Positions 62,537 to 64,000 of a stretch of DNA of 64,000 bases are shown here, in pieces; positions within the stretch are counted from its first letter, which is position 1; each line of letters begins with the position of its first letter. The position numbers and the translations under genes were made by a program. The notes beneath the pieces were generated by a model. The model was given only the letters and a program-made list of their open reading frames with translations. It was not told the DNA's origin and searched no databases. Origin of the DNA: JACCSI01 sp963815285 (GTDB lineage: Bacteria; Acidobacteriota; Vicinamibacteria; Vicinamibacterales; UBA2999); the NCBI GenBank assembly GCA_963815285.1, contig CAWFGB010000002.1:293221-357220 (forward strand), written 5' to 3'.

Positions 62537-63658
62537 TCAGGTTCCTTCCGCGATGGCTCGCACGCGATCGGATGCCGCGACGAGCAGGTCGATGAGGGGC
62601 GCGAGTTCGTCGCGCGATGAGCCCAGTGCCTTCTCCATGACCAACCGGCACTCCTCAGGCACGACCGGGCGATCGGCCAGTTCCGTGGCGAGTGCGGTGA
62701 ATTGCGTCGGCAGAGTGTCGTACAGGATCCGCAGGAACTTCTCGAACGGATCGAGGAATGCGGCAGGGTCGGAGTAGTCGCCGCGGCGCATCATGTCGAC
62801 GAGCGCGCCGCCGGCCGCGGTCGCGAGCAGGTGGGCATCGATCGCCTGTTGCTGGAAGGGACCCGCAGGAGGTCCGTCCAGCGCGGTCCAGGGCTGGGTG
62901 AGAGCCTGGTGGGCCTCGGCCATGAAGGCGCGCAGCCGGTCCACGGTCTTCAGCACGTTGCCCGTGGCCATGAACCGGCACTTCCGCAGCAGATCGTCGG
63001 CCGTCGGCTCTGGCTTCGGCAGGAACTGTGTGAAGGCGCCGAGCGTGTCGGGGCGCGCAAGAGCGCGGACGAATACGCGGTTCACGCTGAATCGCCGCGA
63101 CAGTCTGTGAAACTCCTCCGGTTCGGGGAACGGCAGACCGAAGGTCACCCGATCGAGTTGCAGCACCCGGCCGGCGCTGACGTTGTTGAGATACGCGACG
63201 AGCCGCCCATCGGCCCAGAGGCGCACCTGTCCGCTCGTGTGCCAGTCCAGCCTCACGTCGACGAACCGACCGAGCGCGGGCACCGAACTCGGGAACGCCA
63301 CGTGGCTGCTCTCGACGCGCACCGAGGCATCCGTAGGCTTCGACGAACCAAAGACGGGCTTGCGGATCAACAGATCGAGATCGATACCGGCGGAGAGGCG
63401 GAACGTGGCGGTGGAGACGAACCCTGAGACGCTGCCCTTCAGCCGGGCGCGCATGCTCACGCCGATGATGTCGCGCAGGGGATGCGCCGGGGCGAACTCG
63501 AACGTCTCACCCGCGAGCAGCGGCAGCGACCTTCGCCCTGTCGCGGGATCCGTCTCGAGGAGCATCGCTTCGGATGCGGAGGAGATCGCCCCGTCGATCG
63601 ACTGGTAGTTGCCGATGCTTCGATCGGGGAATTCGTGCTGGAACACGGAACGCCACAT
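62537..63658 (-). CDS. Hypothetical protein with laminin-G-like N-terminus
   Basis: 373 residues from ATG 63658, with AAAGGA 8 bases upstream (the longer frame to 63820 is less likely). Residues about 10-220 look like a concanavalin/laminin-G jelly roll: DIIGVSMRARLKGSVSGF, WHTSGQVRLWADGRLVAYLNNVSAG, RVTFGLPFPEPEEFHRLS. Residues 235-373 are a helical bundle (LLRKCRFMATGNVLKTVDRLRAFMAEAHQAL, AFLDPFEKFLRILYDTLPTQFTALATEL). No signal peptide. First gene of the two-gene operon facing the large operon, so it may share its function. Confidence 0.6.
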   Translation of the reverse strand: MWRSVFQHEFPDRSIGNYQSIDGAISSASEAMLLETDPATGRRSLPLLAGETFEFAPAHPLRDIIGVSMRARLKGSVSGFVSTATFRLSAGIDLDLLIRKPVFGSSKPTDASVRVESSHVAFPSSVPALGRFVDVRLDWHTSGQVRLWADGRLVAYLNNVSAGRVLQLDRVTFGLPFPEPEEFHRLSRRFSVNRVFVRALARPDTLGAFTQFLPKPEPTADDLLRKCRFMATGNVLKTVDRLRAFMAEAHQALTQPWTALDGPPAGPFQQQAIDAHLLATAAGGALVDMMRRGDYSDPAAFLDPFEKFLRILYDTLPTQFTALATELADRPVVPEECRLVMEKALGSSRDELAPLIDLLVAASDRVRAIAEGT

Positions 63659-64000
63659 CGCGAGTCCTTTCCCGAGCAGGATCCACGCGTCGATTCCCAC
63701 TGCGCATAGGAAAATCAAACGCCATGTTTTGCTTCCCAGGACGCTACGACGATAAGAAACATTAGAAGGGGCCGTCCAACTTAACGGAAGGCCCGTTTTC
63801 AGACCCAGGCCCCCGCACACGGCGCGGATTAGCTGTGGCCGATCGGCGCTTCCTCCCTCCCGAACGCGCCGATTATGGCACCAGCCACAACGCTGTCAAG
63901 CCGTCGAGGACGCCCGTGTAGGGAGTTCATGATCTGACCGTTCCCGAGAGTAAATGATTTGTCCGCTTGAGCCGCGGCTGGTGTAGGAACGCGCAGCAGG
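63659..64000. other. Right-edge stretch, no gene seen
   Basis: About 340 bases upstream of the minus-strand pair. It should contain that pair's promoter, but no clear -35/-10 was found. No repeat end, attachment site or reading frame is supported. Confidence 0.35.

Noticed and set aside
63659..63820. Longer start with a membrane helix for the laminin-G-like protein
   Set aside because: The extension has no ribosome-binding site, while ATG 63658 has AAAGGA at good spacing.
63900..64000. Possible insertion-sequence end at the right edge
   Set aside because: No terminal inverted repeat or transposase fragment can be recognised.

Overview
The window is visibly GC-rich, with no rRNA, no intact tRNA, no CRISPR array and no intact transposase seen. 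The gene families suggest an Acidobacteriota genome, most likely of the Vicinamibacteria type. The evidence is an acidobacterial-style macrolide-export-like permease (ADOP type), an Oar-like TonB receptor with a carboxypeptidase-regulatory N-terminus, a winged-helix/TPR regulator, a DUF4159 protein, NHL-propeller proteins, and a PEP-CTERM protein followed by a PrsT-like TPR lipoprotein. This assignment is inferred from families only; no marker gene is present.

Layout. 0-5 kb: tail of an ankyrin protein, a propeller protein that begins inside a foldback repeat, an NHL protein, a secreted esterase, rfbA (dTDP-sugar synthesis) and a decayed PQQ-type propeller gene. 5-11.6 kb: SelO AMPylase, a GT4 glycogen synthase overlapping a DCC-family thiol oxidoreductase, small membrane proteins including a duplicated DUF6766 protein, and an ECF sigma factor overlapping a membrane protein that may be its partner. 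11.6-19 kb: amidohydrolase lipoprotein, chromate-transporter remnant, ADOP permease, VOC protein, and a three-gene YoaS/YozG-like regulatory operon behind a long AT-rich palindrome. 19-28.4 kb: a 1321-residue subtilase-VWA fusion, methyltransferase, a Tyr-rich PEGA protein and the TonB receptor. 29-35.4 kb: a GNAT-like protein with a vanillyl-alcohol-oxidase-type flavoprotein, a PEP-CTERM protein with terminator, and the TPR lipoprotein. 35.6-39.1 kb: one gene joining an APC-type permease, a stress-protein-like linker and a complete MgtE magnesium channel. 39-43 kb: a decayed stretch with remnants of a response regulator, a frameshifted TPR protein, a VOC protein and an SDR, interleaved with intact DUF4159 and DinB genes. 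43-47.5 kb: metallo-hydrolase, vanadium haloperoxidase-like protein and a winged-helix/TPR regulator.

47.5-63.7 kb is the most unusual part. Just after a broken tyrosine-recombinase gene lies a tightly packed five-gene operon of 12.6 kb (48055-60637). It encodes a DUF6603-like beta-rich protein, three very large proteins that I can place in no characterised family (859, 1239 and 528 residues), and a subtilisin-like protease with a full D-H-N-S set. The first four genes are joined by 4-base overlaps, and none of the five products has a signal peptide. Facing it is a two-gene operon with a Vps62-like protein and a laminin-G-like protein. This is the best candidate for an undescribed multiprotein system; its function cannot be read from the sequence.

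Several genes (2618, 25378, 48055, possibly 5576) have a GGTAGAAT-like or TATGAT-like -10 element close upstream, which suggests short-leader or leaderless transcripts.
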